Below, piece by piece: positions 1 to 12,800 of a stretch of 64,000 nt of DNA. This stretch comes from Wuchereria bancrofti (taxonomy: Eukaryota; Nematoda; Chromadorea; Rhabditida; Onchocercidae). Numbering within the stretch: the stretch's first letter is position 1; each line of letters begins with the position of its first letter. The stretch covers positions 2,520,969-2,584,968 of the forward strand of contig SSBO01000009.1 of the NCBI GenBank assembly GCA_005281725.1, written 5' to 3'. The notes beneath the pieces were generated by a model. The model searched no databases and had not been told where the DNA came from. It worked only from the letters and a program-made list of their open reading frames with translations. The position numbers and the translations under genes are program-made.

Positions 1-1173
1 TTTCCAGAATACTTATTAATGATCAGATAAATGAACAGAATTTTGAACAATTTATTAGGTAAATATGCAAGCCACTAAATTGAAATTTTGATACATTTAA
101 TCGTTAATTGTTCGCATGAAAGTTATGCAGATATTAATTAAAAGCACAACATGACAGTTACTGAAGGTTTGAAATGAATAATTAGACAGACTGTGGAAAT
201 TTAATTGTATCTCACATATATAAAGAGAGAGATGTTTACTTTTTTATCATATAAGCTATCACATTGTTCCGAAGATTTTCTTTTTTATTTTGCAATCAAA
301 AAAAAAGGGAAAGCTATATTTTTTCCTAAATTTAAAAAGGGATTTGTTAGAATTTATTATTAAATAAAAACTTCAAATCATAATTTTTTTTTTTGTTCTA
401 CAACTAAAAATAGATGAATTTTGCAAAGAATCAATTAAAAGCAATACAAAATTATGAGATTTACAAAAATACTAAATACATTTGTAATAAGCATGCAACA
501 TGTAGCAAAAAAAGAACACGTTAAGGATACGTAACAAAATATATAATGAATTAATAACAATTAGCAGTAGATACGTGAAACTTTCCGACGTTTCTTTGTT
601 TTTCGTGACAGTAATAAATTAGAACATAGTACTTCAGAGCTGTTACAGGATTTTTTTTTAGTGGGGAAGTTCGAAATCATTTTATCAATATCCAAAAGAT
701 AAAGAAATCTGAGTACTATTAATTTTTTAATCCTAATTGAAGCATTCAAAATCACTTACTATAATAATAATAAAAAAAAAAAAAAACATTCGTATCAAGT
801 GAATGGTACAAGTGTTAAGTAAACGGATAAAATGATGAACAATTTTGACATTATCATTTAAATATTAGTAACTTTAATAATCCTGTATTAGTATTAGCAA
901 AAACAATAAGGGAAAAATACGAATTCGTACAATTCGAATTAACTTTCAACTGCATAAATTAAAATAAAAATGCATCATTATTTTGAAGAAGAAAATAAAT
1001 TTTGCATTAACCTTACAAATTAAAGAATATTAACACTTTTCAAATCGACCGATCACATCATTTCAATATCTTAAACATTACTCATTTATTCTCACTTGAT
1101 CAAAATCGAATTAATATGCATTTAAGTCGCAATTTCTGATACATTTCATTGCAAGCATAGCTTGCGTACCTAT

Positions 1174-1409
1174 CACGCGGTTGAATGAACTGGATGATCT
1201 ACGACACTGTCACGTAATTGAATGAACTGGATGATCTACGACACTGTCACGTAATTGAATGAACTGGATGATCTACGACACTGCCACGTAATTGAATGAA
1301 CTGGATGATCTACGACACTGCCACGTAATTGAATGAACTGGATGATCTACGACACTGCCACGTAATTGAATGAACTGGATGATCTACGAAACTGTCACGT
1401 AATTGAATG
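1174..1409. repeat. 37-bp tandem minisatellite, about 6.4 copies
   Basis: Units begin at 1174, 1211, 1248, 1285, 1322 and 1359, with a partial unit from 1396. Each carries the core GAACTGGATGATCTACGACA. Copies differ by only a few bases: the first is CACGCGGTTG instead of CACGTAATTG, and there is a CTGT/CTGC alternation near the unit end. The homogeneity suggests recent expansion. It lies in the intergenic region about 2.1 kb upstream of the first CCCH gene. Confidence 0.97.
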
Positions 1410-1951
1410 GCAGAATTATATCTAGTCAACGGACAGGACAGTATAATGATGGTTAAACTGAGCATTATTGCTAGTTAACGGATAGAATAAGAAATAATCG
1501 ATTTGAAATATCAAGTATAAGTATCTCGGTAGCAATTTCATAAGTTCAAGAATAATCGATTTGAAATTTTAGCTAAATCAGTAACAATGAGAAATAAAAC
1601 CTACTGAAAAGAGCTAATATGTAAATTTTCCTCACATAATTCATATTTACCAATGCAATACAAAAAGTAATCAATGCTTTTTCATTATTCATCTAACAGT
1701 ATATGTAAAGATATTCTATTCTTTCTTCTCTTCCTCATACATTTAATTAATTACTTTTATCAGATTGATTTTAACACAATTGCAAAATAATAATTTCTAA
1801 ATAAACAATTCATAATCGATATTTCTTTCGTTCTCATATTTTGTAACGTAAAAAAAAAGATTTCGTCGAAGAGTTCCTTATAAATAAATGATCTGAGGCG
1901 CAAAAGTGATGAGATACTGTACCATTTTGTTTCTCTTTGCGCTGCTCCTCT

Positions 1952-1978
1952 ATTCATTCATTCATTCATTCATTCATT
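1952..1978. repeat. (ATTC)n microsatellite
   Basis: About seven uninterrupted ATTC units in gene-free sequence. Confidence 0.9.
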
Positions 1979-3505
1979 TTACCCTTTTGTGTGTCATCAA
2001 TACTACCGTAACATTTCTTTTTCCCTTTCTTTTATGTAATAATAAATTGATCGGTGGCGCTATTGTACACATACATCTCTTATTTACATCGTTTTCTTTG
2101 GTTTTATCTTTGGTTATTTGTTATTATTGCTATTCATCAGGGCGCTATTTATGTCGTTTGCTTCAATTCTAGAAATTAATTAATTACTATTCATTGATTC
2201 ATAGATCAATGCTACATAATGTTATATAATTATCTGCTTGTTTTGCATTTATTGATTGATTAATTAATAGAAACATAAGTTATATTATTGTTAATTGTTT
2301 CATCATAATATATTCATTAATAATTATTAGCTATTCTGGTGGTTAAAATACATATTTCATTATGCCAGTTCTCACTTTATTGTAAATCCTTTTGTTGTTT
2401 ACTTACCTTATTGGAAATGTGTGAAACGTGAGTAATGCACGTGACTAATCCGTAATTTACCTTATTGTTGGGAATGTGTTGAACATGAATCATGCACTCG
2501 ATATATACTTATGAGATTGCTGTCTATACTTATACGTGATATTCTGATACTTTGAATTACGTTTAATTGTTTTAACCTAATCACTTTTTATCTTCTGAGA
2601 AGTAATAGCAAGAACTGTCCTCGTATGGTTGTAATTTTTGGTTAGTAATAGTCAAATGTAATTTTTGGTTAATATTTTGGTTAGTCAGTTGCTAAACGAC
2701 AGTTAAACAGAAACTGAGAAAGTCAAGTATTAAACCATTCTCAAACTTGATAACTATGTGATTTCGGATTTGGTTGCATGAAGCTATGTTTCGGGTTTTA
2801 AAATGATGTTACATCCTCGAATTTTTACATTAATAAGAAACGTATGATAACGTAAAATAGCGTCTAGTGTTGTCTTCCGTGACCGTACGTTAGGTAATGA
2901 TTATACGTTGAGAGCACGTAACATTCGTTTATTTATCTCTTGAGGTAAAGTTGTTTCAAAGGTTATGGTAAAGTACATAAAGTTTGTTTCAATTATGGTA
3001 AAGTGATGGTTCGTTTTAGGAATTGTCTATTTAAAGCGGTTGGAAATTTTTGAAAGTTTACAAGATACTTAATACATTATTCTTTACACTATTTTGATTC
3101 CTTCTGTCAATTTGCATAATTCGAGATTAGCTATTCCCAAGAAGTGCATTTTTCGTTTTAACGTTATTATTTGAAAGTCCATCACATTTAATCTTTATTT
3201 ATACCCACCTATGAGCATTCTATTTTTCTTCACAAGCAAACAGGTAAAGAAGTCAATGAATGTTTGTTTTTGGTTGATAATCTTTATTTTACGTGGTACT
3301 TAAGGTTGTTTAGACGGAAAACTACGCATAGAAAGAACTGTAATTCCAGCTGACATTGTTTATTCCACGTAACAAATAGACAACTCATAAAAATATGCTT
3401 TGATGGGAAATATCTTAAAATGAGAATGTTTAGAAATATGTCGTTGACGCTGGTCATAAACGAAATTTGAATTTTGTTTCTTTGTTTCTCTTAATATGTT
3501 TTTTC

Positions 3506-3513
3506 TTTTCTAG
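3506..3513 (+). promoter_or_regulatory. Probable spliced-leader acceptor of CCCH gene 1
   Basis: The sequence TTTTTTCTTTTCTAG ends at 3513, 28 bases before the ATG at 3542, with no in-frame coding sequence before it. A pyrimidine-rich AG site just upstream of a start codon is the usual nematode trans-splice site. An upstream non-coding exon joined by cis-splicing would look the same. Confidence 0.5.
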
Positions 3514-3541
3514 TTCTAACAATAGTTTTATTTAACTTACG

Positions 3542-6500
3542 ATGCTGTCAAGCCCTCAAAGAGCTATGGTACCAATATATACCGGACAACTAGCAACATC
3601 ACCGGTTTTTAAGCAGAAACGTACTGTTATTGAAACTGCTCTTCCAGTGCAATTAAGTCAATTTCTCAAGCAATGTTATGGTCTTGAAGAGGGTGCTGAT
3701 TTGTACATTTTACCCAACAATCCTAATAAGTTAGTTCCATTTTTTTAAATCTTTAATTATCTTTCTCGTATATTTTTTGTCTTTTTGTTTTGTGTTCCAT
3801 TTTGTTTGAACTTTAACAATTCTTATTATGTTTTGGTGGAAGCTTACTATGCAAGCGTAATAATAGATGATTAGGGATTGGAATTGTTTTATAAATTTTA
3901 TCCTTTTCTTAAAGGACTTCATAAGACCAAATATTCAACAGTGTAATTGTTTATCTAATTGTTGGCAGGTGTGTTGTATAGTGAACTTTGATTCGACTAA
4001 GTTTCTTTCAATTAATATTGAGCTTATTTAGGTGCTCATAAAATAGGTTAAAATTTTTATGTATGGGAAATTCTTTAATGTGATTAAGTGTTTGGTATGA
4101 CAACTGAATAAAATCATTTCATTTCAAGGAATTTTTTTATATTGAAATGAATGATACAACTTTAGATGATAATATTTGTAACACACAACTGCACGGTTGC
4201 ATATATTTTAGACTTTTTGTCTTGTGTCGAGGACAGTTGCGAACGGTCGATTTATCTGCATGGCAAGCAACTCAACAGAGCAGTATTCCTCCGGTAATAA
4301 TTCTTCATGTATGGTTTATGCGTGGAGCAATTAATGAAGGTTTTCGTGTATAAAAGTCTATGATTCTTTTTTATTGACATGTAATTTTTCGTAGTGATAA
4401 TAGCCCTCGAAACTTTTGTCCCTATAATTCTTAGCTCTTTGGGTAGTTGAATAAATTGCTTACGTTAGCCTATACTGAGTTAGGTATATTATGGTAAGGA
4501 TTTGCATCTTTTATTTTTATGTTATATTTTGACTACGTTTTCCTGTGTTCGATTTCCTTTTATAGGAAGTTAGCAATGATGATTTGAAAGTAAGTCCAAA
4601 GTCGCCTTTAGAAAATGCAGAAAGGGATGGACGAGTAGCTCCACCTGCAACACCAGTTACACCACTTCGAACACCTTCGACGGTAGCGGTATGCATATTT
4701 TCCATTTTTTCATTCACTTGTGATTTGCTTAGTTACTTTAGGTTTTTCTCAAGTTTGCCTAATTTATTTCAACTTGTTGGGGAAGTCTCTCATTCGAGCA
4801 TTTTGCTATTTTTTTTTGTCACTACAGTAGTGTTAAGATCACTCTGTGTTCTAATATACATGATTTGTATTCTTAACTTTAAAAAAGAAAGCATCTTTGT
4901 ATATAAACCAGAATGACAGATCATTAGAGTACAAGAATTTTGATGTTATCATTTAAGTAAATAAATGTAGAAGTCATTCCTTTTAATTTTCTTAATTTAG
5001 CACCTTGTATATGAACCAGAATGGCATAAAGCAATTTCTGATAAAGAACGAGAATTCCTTCAAAAAGGTACATTTATTTCATATTAAAATGATGCTATAG
5101 GCTGTTGACTTATTCCCTTTTTTCATCTCAATTTTCAGAACGTCGTCGGATGAGTGCATATAAGACTTCACTTTGCAATGCATTCCGAGATACCGGTCAA
5201 TGTGCATATGGTTTTCATTGTCGGTTTGCACATGGCATCGACGAATTACGTGCTGCACCAGGAGTAATTTTTCTTTAGTTATATTGATGAAATTTCATTT
5301 TAGAATTTATCCTCTTGAATTTTTTTCATTTTCCATTTGAATCTTTTTGTAACGTTAGCTACAGCGAAAAATCTCATCCTAATGCTTTCTGGAATATCAT
5401 CGACAACAATTCATTAACTATTTTGACATAATTTCCTCATTTTTTTTTAAGCCACATCCCAAATATAAAACGCGGCTATGCAATAAGTTTACATTATATG
5501 GTTTATGTCCATATGGCAGTCACTGTCAGTTTATTCATTGGCCCCCATGCGAACAACACGATGATTCGGTGGGTTACGGTTTGTTGGTTACTGTGAAATA
5601 GGAACTGTTTAAATTGTCGAAAGTATTCGTTCATGAACAGTTGTTAATTTGGTTATGACACGATCGAACATAGAAGGCAATCTGATTATGCTATCGATAG
5701 TTAATGTTTGTTTGATATTTTGAAAGATTCTATTAAGGGAATACGATGTAATTTATTATTTGGGGAATTTTATGGTTCATTTTTCTTGATGTTCTTGAAT
5801 TTCTAGTGTAATTTATTCGTTTGCTATCTGTTTATTCACTTGAAAAATATCGGAAGTTATGGACAATTTCAGGTGCATATGAACTTCACGGCAAGTCTGG
5901 ATAGTGGTAGTAAGCATGCACTGCATTGTCGGCATTCAAGTGCAAAACCGAGGTCAGTAATCTATAATTGTAGTGACTCATATATTTTATCTATACTGGG
6001 AAGGACAATATTGTTTGGTAACCTCAGTGGTTAGAGGTGTTGCCTAGCAATTTTAAAAATAGGTGATAAATCATCGAACCGTAAACTCTTTAAGCTATTT
6101 GTCACACTGAAAAGCTTAGGGAATTTCAGATTTTGTGCAAGGAATGCATGCGTTGTTAAAGTAGCAGGATGTGACCACTGTGATTCGTTTTCACAGCATT
6201 ATTTTGGTTCTGGTAACAATTTGCAGACCATTGAAATGACATGCAATCATTGCGATTCAGAAGCTGCCCAGGTTTTTCTCCTTTCAAATATGTTTCAATA
6301 GTTGTAGATGTGACTGATACTTGCTTCCTGATTTCAGTGCCTTTCACATTGTTTTTCTTTTTTTTATTACGTCATAAAATTAATGAAAAATTGGAGAACA
6401 TTTCTTTTCTTGTCGTAGTTTTGATTTTGCAAATTTCACCGTTTTGGAATGACAACAGTTAGGTAACACTGATGCATGTCTAGCGTTTTTTCATGCTAGC

Positions 6501-7057
6501 CAATGAATGAAATAAAATAGTTCAATTACTGTATCATAAAATTTTTAGCGAAATGGACAGTGATTCAATCTCACCAGTTTTACAGAATGACTGACAAATT
6601 CAAAGAAAGTTTTTTGTTTCAGAATTTTTGGTATCACCATCTACCGCATGCAAGCCACGTGACAAGCAATAATGCTGAAAGAACACTGGACATTATGCCG
6701 ATGGTTGGCTCGAATGAACTGAACCCTGACATTACTGCAGTGAATGATTTGTTTAGTACAATGTAAGTTTGGATTATATTCAGGCCAAGTTCTTTTTCAT
6801 TTTTCGGTTTCTGATCTTTTCAATGAATGCTGTTGTAGTAATATTGTTTTACAGTAATTAATTTGCGATATTCCAATATCGATAAGTGTTCCAACTTGAC
6901 TAGCTTTACTTTGAATTTTTTGAATTATATTTACAGGAGCATTGGCCAACATAATAATCCATTCACACAGTCGTGTTTTCCACGAATAAATTTGGAGAAC
7001 CGTGCTGAGAAAAGTGCAAACGTTAGTAATGCCGATATGACGTATCGTGCACCATAA
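3542..7057 (+). CDS. Tandem CCCH zinc-finger protein 1 (TTP/POS-1-like)
   Basis: Ten exons keep frame and give about 399 residues: 3542-3729, 4212-4293, 4566-4688, 5001-5067, 5139-5263, 5452-5568, 5873-5952, 6130-6212, 6549-6762, 6937-7057. Two C-x8-C-x5-C-x3-H fingers lie at about residues 166-185 ([20 protein letters not shown]) and 205-224 ([20 protein letters not shown]). They are preceded by YKTSL and KYKTRL, the lead-in typical of tristetraprolin-family fingers, which bind AU-rich 3' UTR elements. The finger spacing resembles nematode germline/early-embryo RNA regulators such as POS-1 and MEX proteins, so a maternal mRNA-control role is inferred. The N-terminal part ([12 protein letters not shown] ... 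[11 protein letters not shown]) is shared with the neighbouring gene. Exons 7 and 8 rest mainly on phase agreement and are the least certain. Function beyond RNA binding is not known. Confidence 0.85.
6013..6083 (+). other. Degenerate tRNA-like stretch in an intron
   Basis: In intron 7 of CCCH gene 1, CCTCAGTGGTTAGAGG looks like a tRNA D-arm/A-box, and TCGAACC near 6076 recalls part of a T-loop. The candidate anticodon loop is too long and no clean acceptor stem forms, so this is at most a decayed tRNA or tRNA-derived repeat. Confidence 0.2.
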
Positions 7058-9863
7058 AATTCTTCGAAAATATCATTCGTCAACATTTTTTTCCTTCTTT
7101 CTTAATAATGAATGATTATTGCAACCTCTTGGGCAGCTTATCCATATGAGTAGCCTATCATATGTGATGTTTACTAAAATTGTACAGATTCTCATCCAGC
7201 TCGTCGAAACGTAGCTTATCATGACATATTCGGGCACAGTGTATTCATTTGTAAATATTTTATTTTTGTTCTCATTCTAAATCGATTATCCTACCTTATT
7301 GTCAGATATCGTCATTTTATTCTTATCTATCTATGTGTGTGGTTTTTTTTTTTGTATTCAATAATATGCATCAATTTGATCGTATCATTTTTTTTTTTTT
7401 TTTATATGTTGTAAATTTTTGGGTTATAGATCTTACATTTTACTTTTCATCCATTTCAGTGCGATATTTTTATCATGTTGTTTATATTATTGTGTGTGTT
7501 ATTACTTTTTATTTTAGAATGGTTCATAGAACAATCATTTATGCTTTACTCTTCTCTGTTTCTGTTTTCTTTCTTTTACCTCTCTAGCTTGAGATATGAA
7601 ACTTACTAATTATGTATATTATTTTTCTGCTATTTGTTGGCAAATCCGTTCATGTTTTTTTTTTCGGATTCGAATTTCCAAATATTTTATTCGGTAATGA
7701 ATTGCGAAGGAGAGATATGAAATTTCGAAATTTTAAAATTGGTGTAGAATTTGTGAAATTTTAGATGAAAGAATAAATTGACAAATTCTAGGTTCCATGT
7801 TTCATTTTCAAAATTCATCAAGGAAGTACACCTTCATCTGTTTATTATTTGCATGTGTGTTGCGTTTTTATATTTTGAGTTGATTTAATCGTGAATATTC
7901 ACTGATTGTTGGTTAATAACATTACCGAATTTCTTTCCCGATCAGCATAAGATTTAATTATTTATTTATTCATTGCTTTTCATTATTCTTACTTTGTGCA
8001 GTATTACTTCTATTTTCAGTGTATAAAAGTATACAATGTTATCACTCTGAAAGATTTTATTATTTCGAAACTCTACACGTTTCTATTTGTTTTTTTTTTC
8101 TTGTATTTGAACATTGAAGATTTGTCCATTTTTCTTTAGTTAAAACTTTCGAGCATTGTTTCCTTATAATGTAATCATCTGAAGAAGTTACAATCACAAA
8201 GAAAATCTTAAAGATGTATTTACTTACATTAGTGGTATTATTCCGATTTGCAATATGCTTTTTTAACTTTAGTGAATTAATCGATTCTGAGGGTACAGTG
8301 ATTACGAATTACTGTTACATGTGTCTATGATGGTGGATTAGCAATGATCGTGGTGTAGTTTTGATTTGAAATTATGATGGTTAATATTTTGGATTGATGA
8401 TTTAACACGAAATATGTGAGTGCCTTTGACAAGAAATTTCTGAAAATGTTTAGCGGGAAGTTTTGGAGGAGGAAGGGTTAAGTTAGGTCAAACAGAACAG
8501 ACTTGAGATCGTATATTTCTTGACAATAGTAATTTCTTGATATAATCTGGTAACAAATTTGGTTGGTACTCGAGAATGATTAAAAAGCACTGTCATAAAT
8601 TATGAAGAATTCATAGACGTACACATTTCTATGATATAATTATTTCAGAAATCACTTTCAATTCTTTTCCTTCTACTAATATATAGACCAATTAGTCATG
8701 CTACTATCAGTGAGCGAATCAATTATAACTTCAACTTATGTATGTCAACGATCGTTTATGGGTTATTTTACCACAAGTAGTAAGTTTCTTTGTTCGAATG
8801 TTTTTCGTGGAATTTGCTATTACTCACCTACCGTAGCCATCGCTATTTCTTTGTGTTGGTTTCATTAAAGGGATTCCGTCATCGTAAATCATTTGTCCTT
8901 TGGATGATGAGAAAGCGAAGATAGAAAATGGCATAAATCTATTATTGTTAATCTTGTCTATCGCTCAGTTAATTTTTCTCAGATTTGAAATGCTTGGTTG
9001 TGTATCACATCTATAATAAGACTTAAATATAATAAGATTTAAAATCAGTCAATGCCACAATGTGAGAATATGATTGATAGGATACTGTAATAGGTATTAG
9101 TTAATCGTTTGTTGTCCAATCTCATTAATCATTGTCAAATTATGTTAAAGCGTCAAATTGCGTTGGTTAGGGAGCATCACGTGAAAAAGATCAATTTATT
9201 AATGGAATTATTGATAAGCATTATCTCATATATGGTGTAATCGTTTGATATCATGCACTAAGGTTTACAATAAGACTTAAGGTTGAAATATTTCAACATA
9301 CGTATAGTTGACGCGGTTAATTTCTCATTTTTGGTATTGTTTATGTGTCTTTACCATTACTTTGTGTTGAAAGGTAGCATTTACATTAAGTTTTCATCTG
9401 AAGGTAAGAAAAATGGTAAATCTTTTTAAGTGAGAAAATGCAGAAACTGGATTGTTAGTTACCCTTATAAAAGCGATCATGGAGTTATGGTGATATTTTG
9501 AGATGAGATAACAGTTATTGCGATTATGGCGGTAGTGTGTCGAATTTTACAGACAGTGCATAAAGGAACGGAATTCTCTTTCAAAGCTTTGTAGATGCTG
9601 TCAAAATTGTTGGAAAGATTCAAAATATGACACGAAGTCATGAAATGTTATGCATACTAAGACTAATTTCTTGCCAATATTAGGAGAACCTGGGTTATAC
9701 TGCTTTTATGAAATGAAAAACTTTCCAAGTGATGTAATATCAGCAGAAATGATCTCTTATCTTCTCGACACTTATATTGCTGAATATTTCTTTTATTAGT
9801 GAATTCCAGATTTATTTTTATTTTTTACTTTCATTGATACTTTCGTGATTTCTGATATTTCTG
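7058..9863. other. Intergenic between the two CCCH genes
   Basis: No exon seen. The first part is presumably the 3' UTR of CCCH gene 1. An AATAAA at 7772-7777 is the clearest poly(A) signal and would give a UTR of about 700 bases. Several poly-T tracts (7347-7355, 7388-7402) and a CCAG site at 9806-9809, a possible leader acceptor for the next gene, are present. Confidence 0.5.
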
Positions 9864-12800
9864 ATGGCTGCAGTGGTACATTCCAAAAACGAGGGACACG
9901 ATCTTTGGGCACGACAGTTTGGTATAATACCTATGGCAATGGAATTTTGGGATTTTTTATATCAAACGTACGGTATAGAACGACATATGACATATTTCAA
10001 TCAACAAGAACCAAACAGGTTGGATATTTGTCTTTTTCTTTTGTCTTTTTTTTTCTTTTGGATTAACATCAAGTTTTTACATGCAGAAATTTCTCACTGC
10101 ATATTTTAACTGAATCACAAGTACACAATTTAAACCAATTGAGTTTCGATTTTCATATAAGTTGTCGCTTTATATAATAAGGCAGGATAAGCCAATAGTA
10201 CTCTTTATGTATTTCTTAGGATAGAGGAACATATGTACCAACCAATTAAGCAGTCAAAACAGTAGAGTCATAAATCGTCAGCCATTAATGAACTGCTACA
10301 TTTCTTGATACAATGATTAATTTTATAACCAATGAATGAGTAAGATGGTGTCATTATCCCCTGATTGATTGGCTTTATATAATTTGTTGAAAATCCTTAC
10401 TCATCGAAGTCAATAAAATATAAGTCGTCATGATGGTTTTTAACAGTTCTATTCATTATTTTATTTCAGAATGTACTTCATCGCTCGTGGGAAACTAAAT
10501 TACATTGATCTATCCGGAATTATTCCAAATTTTTCAAGAATGTTTGAAGTAAGTAGTTGTTATACCTGATTTGCTTGCTGCCTAATTTTTTTTTTTTTAT
10601 TATAATGAACAGAAGGATTTGGTTTTCTGGAGGATTCTTGTTTGAGAATATTATATGTGACTTAATGATTTTCATTATGAATGATGAAGTAAATTTAGTT
10701 TACGAAATTTAAGTATTGAAAATGATCGGTTTGTATGGGAAACTTGGTGAATTACTTATTCCTACATTTACATAATGATAGTTGTAAGCTTAGATTTGTT
10801 TTCTTTTGATAAGAGTAACTTTCCTGATACTAGTATCTCTCATTCTTTCCTAGTAGCCTGTGCCTTGTTTTCCAATTATGACAGTGATATCTCTTTTAAC
10901 ACCATTATGTTCATAACGTTTTCTGCAATATCTGTTCATGTTTGAGATCATTTCTATATTTTTGATAGCATCTTTTACTTGGGATTAGGATATTTCTTTT
11001 CTGACATTAAAATTTTCTCTTTTTTTCTTTTTTCTTTCAATGATGAATATTTACTAGTGTGATATTTTCTGCACAACGGTACATAAATGTATTTGTTTAT
11101 CCAACACATAAATAATTCAAATATTTTTGAATGTTGTAGATACGAAAGGCAAATGTATAAGGGATGCAATGAATAGCGTTTTCAATGGTTCATTATGGTT
11201 CATTGTAACTTTGAAATAAGCAAGTGTGTGTGATATCACGGTGACAGAGAAAAGATCAAATTAGATGTGCTTTGTAATAAAATAGGATCTGATCTGAGTA
11301 GTTTGTAGAGGTGAATAGGGAGTGTCTTGCAGAGAAGATGGTGTTTGAAACCATTGTTTATTTTGTTGAGATAAAGAATATCGTTAATCGAAGTTACTGA
11401 CCAGTATCAGAAAAATTGGAGTAGATCTGGAGAAGTAGAGAAAGCGCACAATCTGAGTAACGGTGATTGCAAACAAAATACCTCTCTTCATCTCAATATA
11501 GAATAGAAATGGTCAGTAAAAACCTCTCTTTATAGAGTAAGAGTTGGATTTCATATATTTATTAACAAACTGTAAAATTCTAGACAATGCAAATGAGTAT
11601 TGGATAAAAGATTTATTAATTGAAGTATTTATTTAGGGATTATTGAGATAAAGTAATCTTTAATATTACAGATTTAATGCAAATTTATTTCAGTGTATTA
11701 TGTGCAATCTTTCCAACATGCTTTTTGTTTTTTTTTTTCTTTTCTTCCTCACCATAAAATTTAACTCAGGTGTTTGGAAAAAAATTATTGCGTCATTTCA
11801 GGTTCATTAACTCAACCACAGCTGTTTGCTGTAATTTTAAGACGGTGTTGAGATGAACTTTAATTGAGATCTTCTTAGATTTTCAATTTCTGTAAGTTTC
11901 AGAAATGCAGTCTTGCCCCATCTGAAGACAGCAAAATACCTATACGTCCACGCAAATCTGTTTGGCAAGCGTTAACGGATGCGGAACGTGAGGAGTTGCA
12001 AAAAGGTAAGTCATCTACTGTTAGAATGTGGCAGATGACATTTTCTATTTCTACTTTATTGCTATTAAATTGGAACTTTTTGTAAATCCAAGGATCCTTA
12101 GTATTCGGAACCAAATAGGGTGTCTTATCACTGGTGTGAATATTTCGTTGACGGGATGATATTTCCGGCAGATATGGCAGATAGGTTAGTGTAATATATT
12201 TCCATGTTTTATTGGATGTTTTTTTTGCATTCAGGGAGTGAAGGAGAAATCGGAAGTCATTAAGAAATTAAAGCTGTTTGACTTATGTGTTTTGTAGTAT
12301 ATTCAACTAATGTTTTACCGATTTATTGATTGTAGAGGCAGAAAAATTGCATTAGGTCAAAGGAGCACAATAAGAAGGATTACTTCGTTCCATTACCATA
12401 TCTATCCTTGTCTTGCAATGTTTTGTTGTCTAGTCACTTTTTTCTACAAGGTCATAAATTATCCGCTGATGTTGATTTCCGATCATGTAAACAAAATGAA
12501 AAAGGGGCAAAGCTAAATTTGTTTATGTTCAGCGAATAATGCAAATCGTAGTTGGGATAGAGCCAGAAAGAAAGGAGGTGGGGTTTTGGTAAAATTTTCT
12601 GTTCCTCTTTGATAATTGTAATTATAAAACAAATTGTGGCAGCACATTAAAATTTTCGGTTTTAAAATTATCGATAAGATCAGCAATGAGTGATGTACTT
12701 GGTGTAGCCCATTTTTCGGGTGGGTAGAGGCGTGTTGATAGTGGCTTATGGTAAGAGCATGCTAAAAGCATACTGTCGAGCCGCAAATATATTATTCCGA

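Larger units (their letters stand above)
1..3505. other. Intergenic, no gene seen
   Basis: No convincing coding exon on either strand; the open stretches are short and low in complexity. It holds the 37-bp minisatellite at 1174-1409 and an ATTC microsatellite at 1952-1978, described separately. The distal part probably carries the promoter of the CCCH gene that starts at 3542, but I can point to no specific element. Confidence 0.6.
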
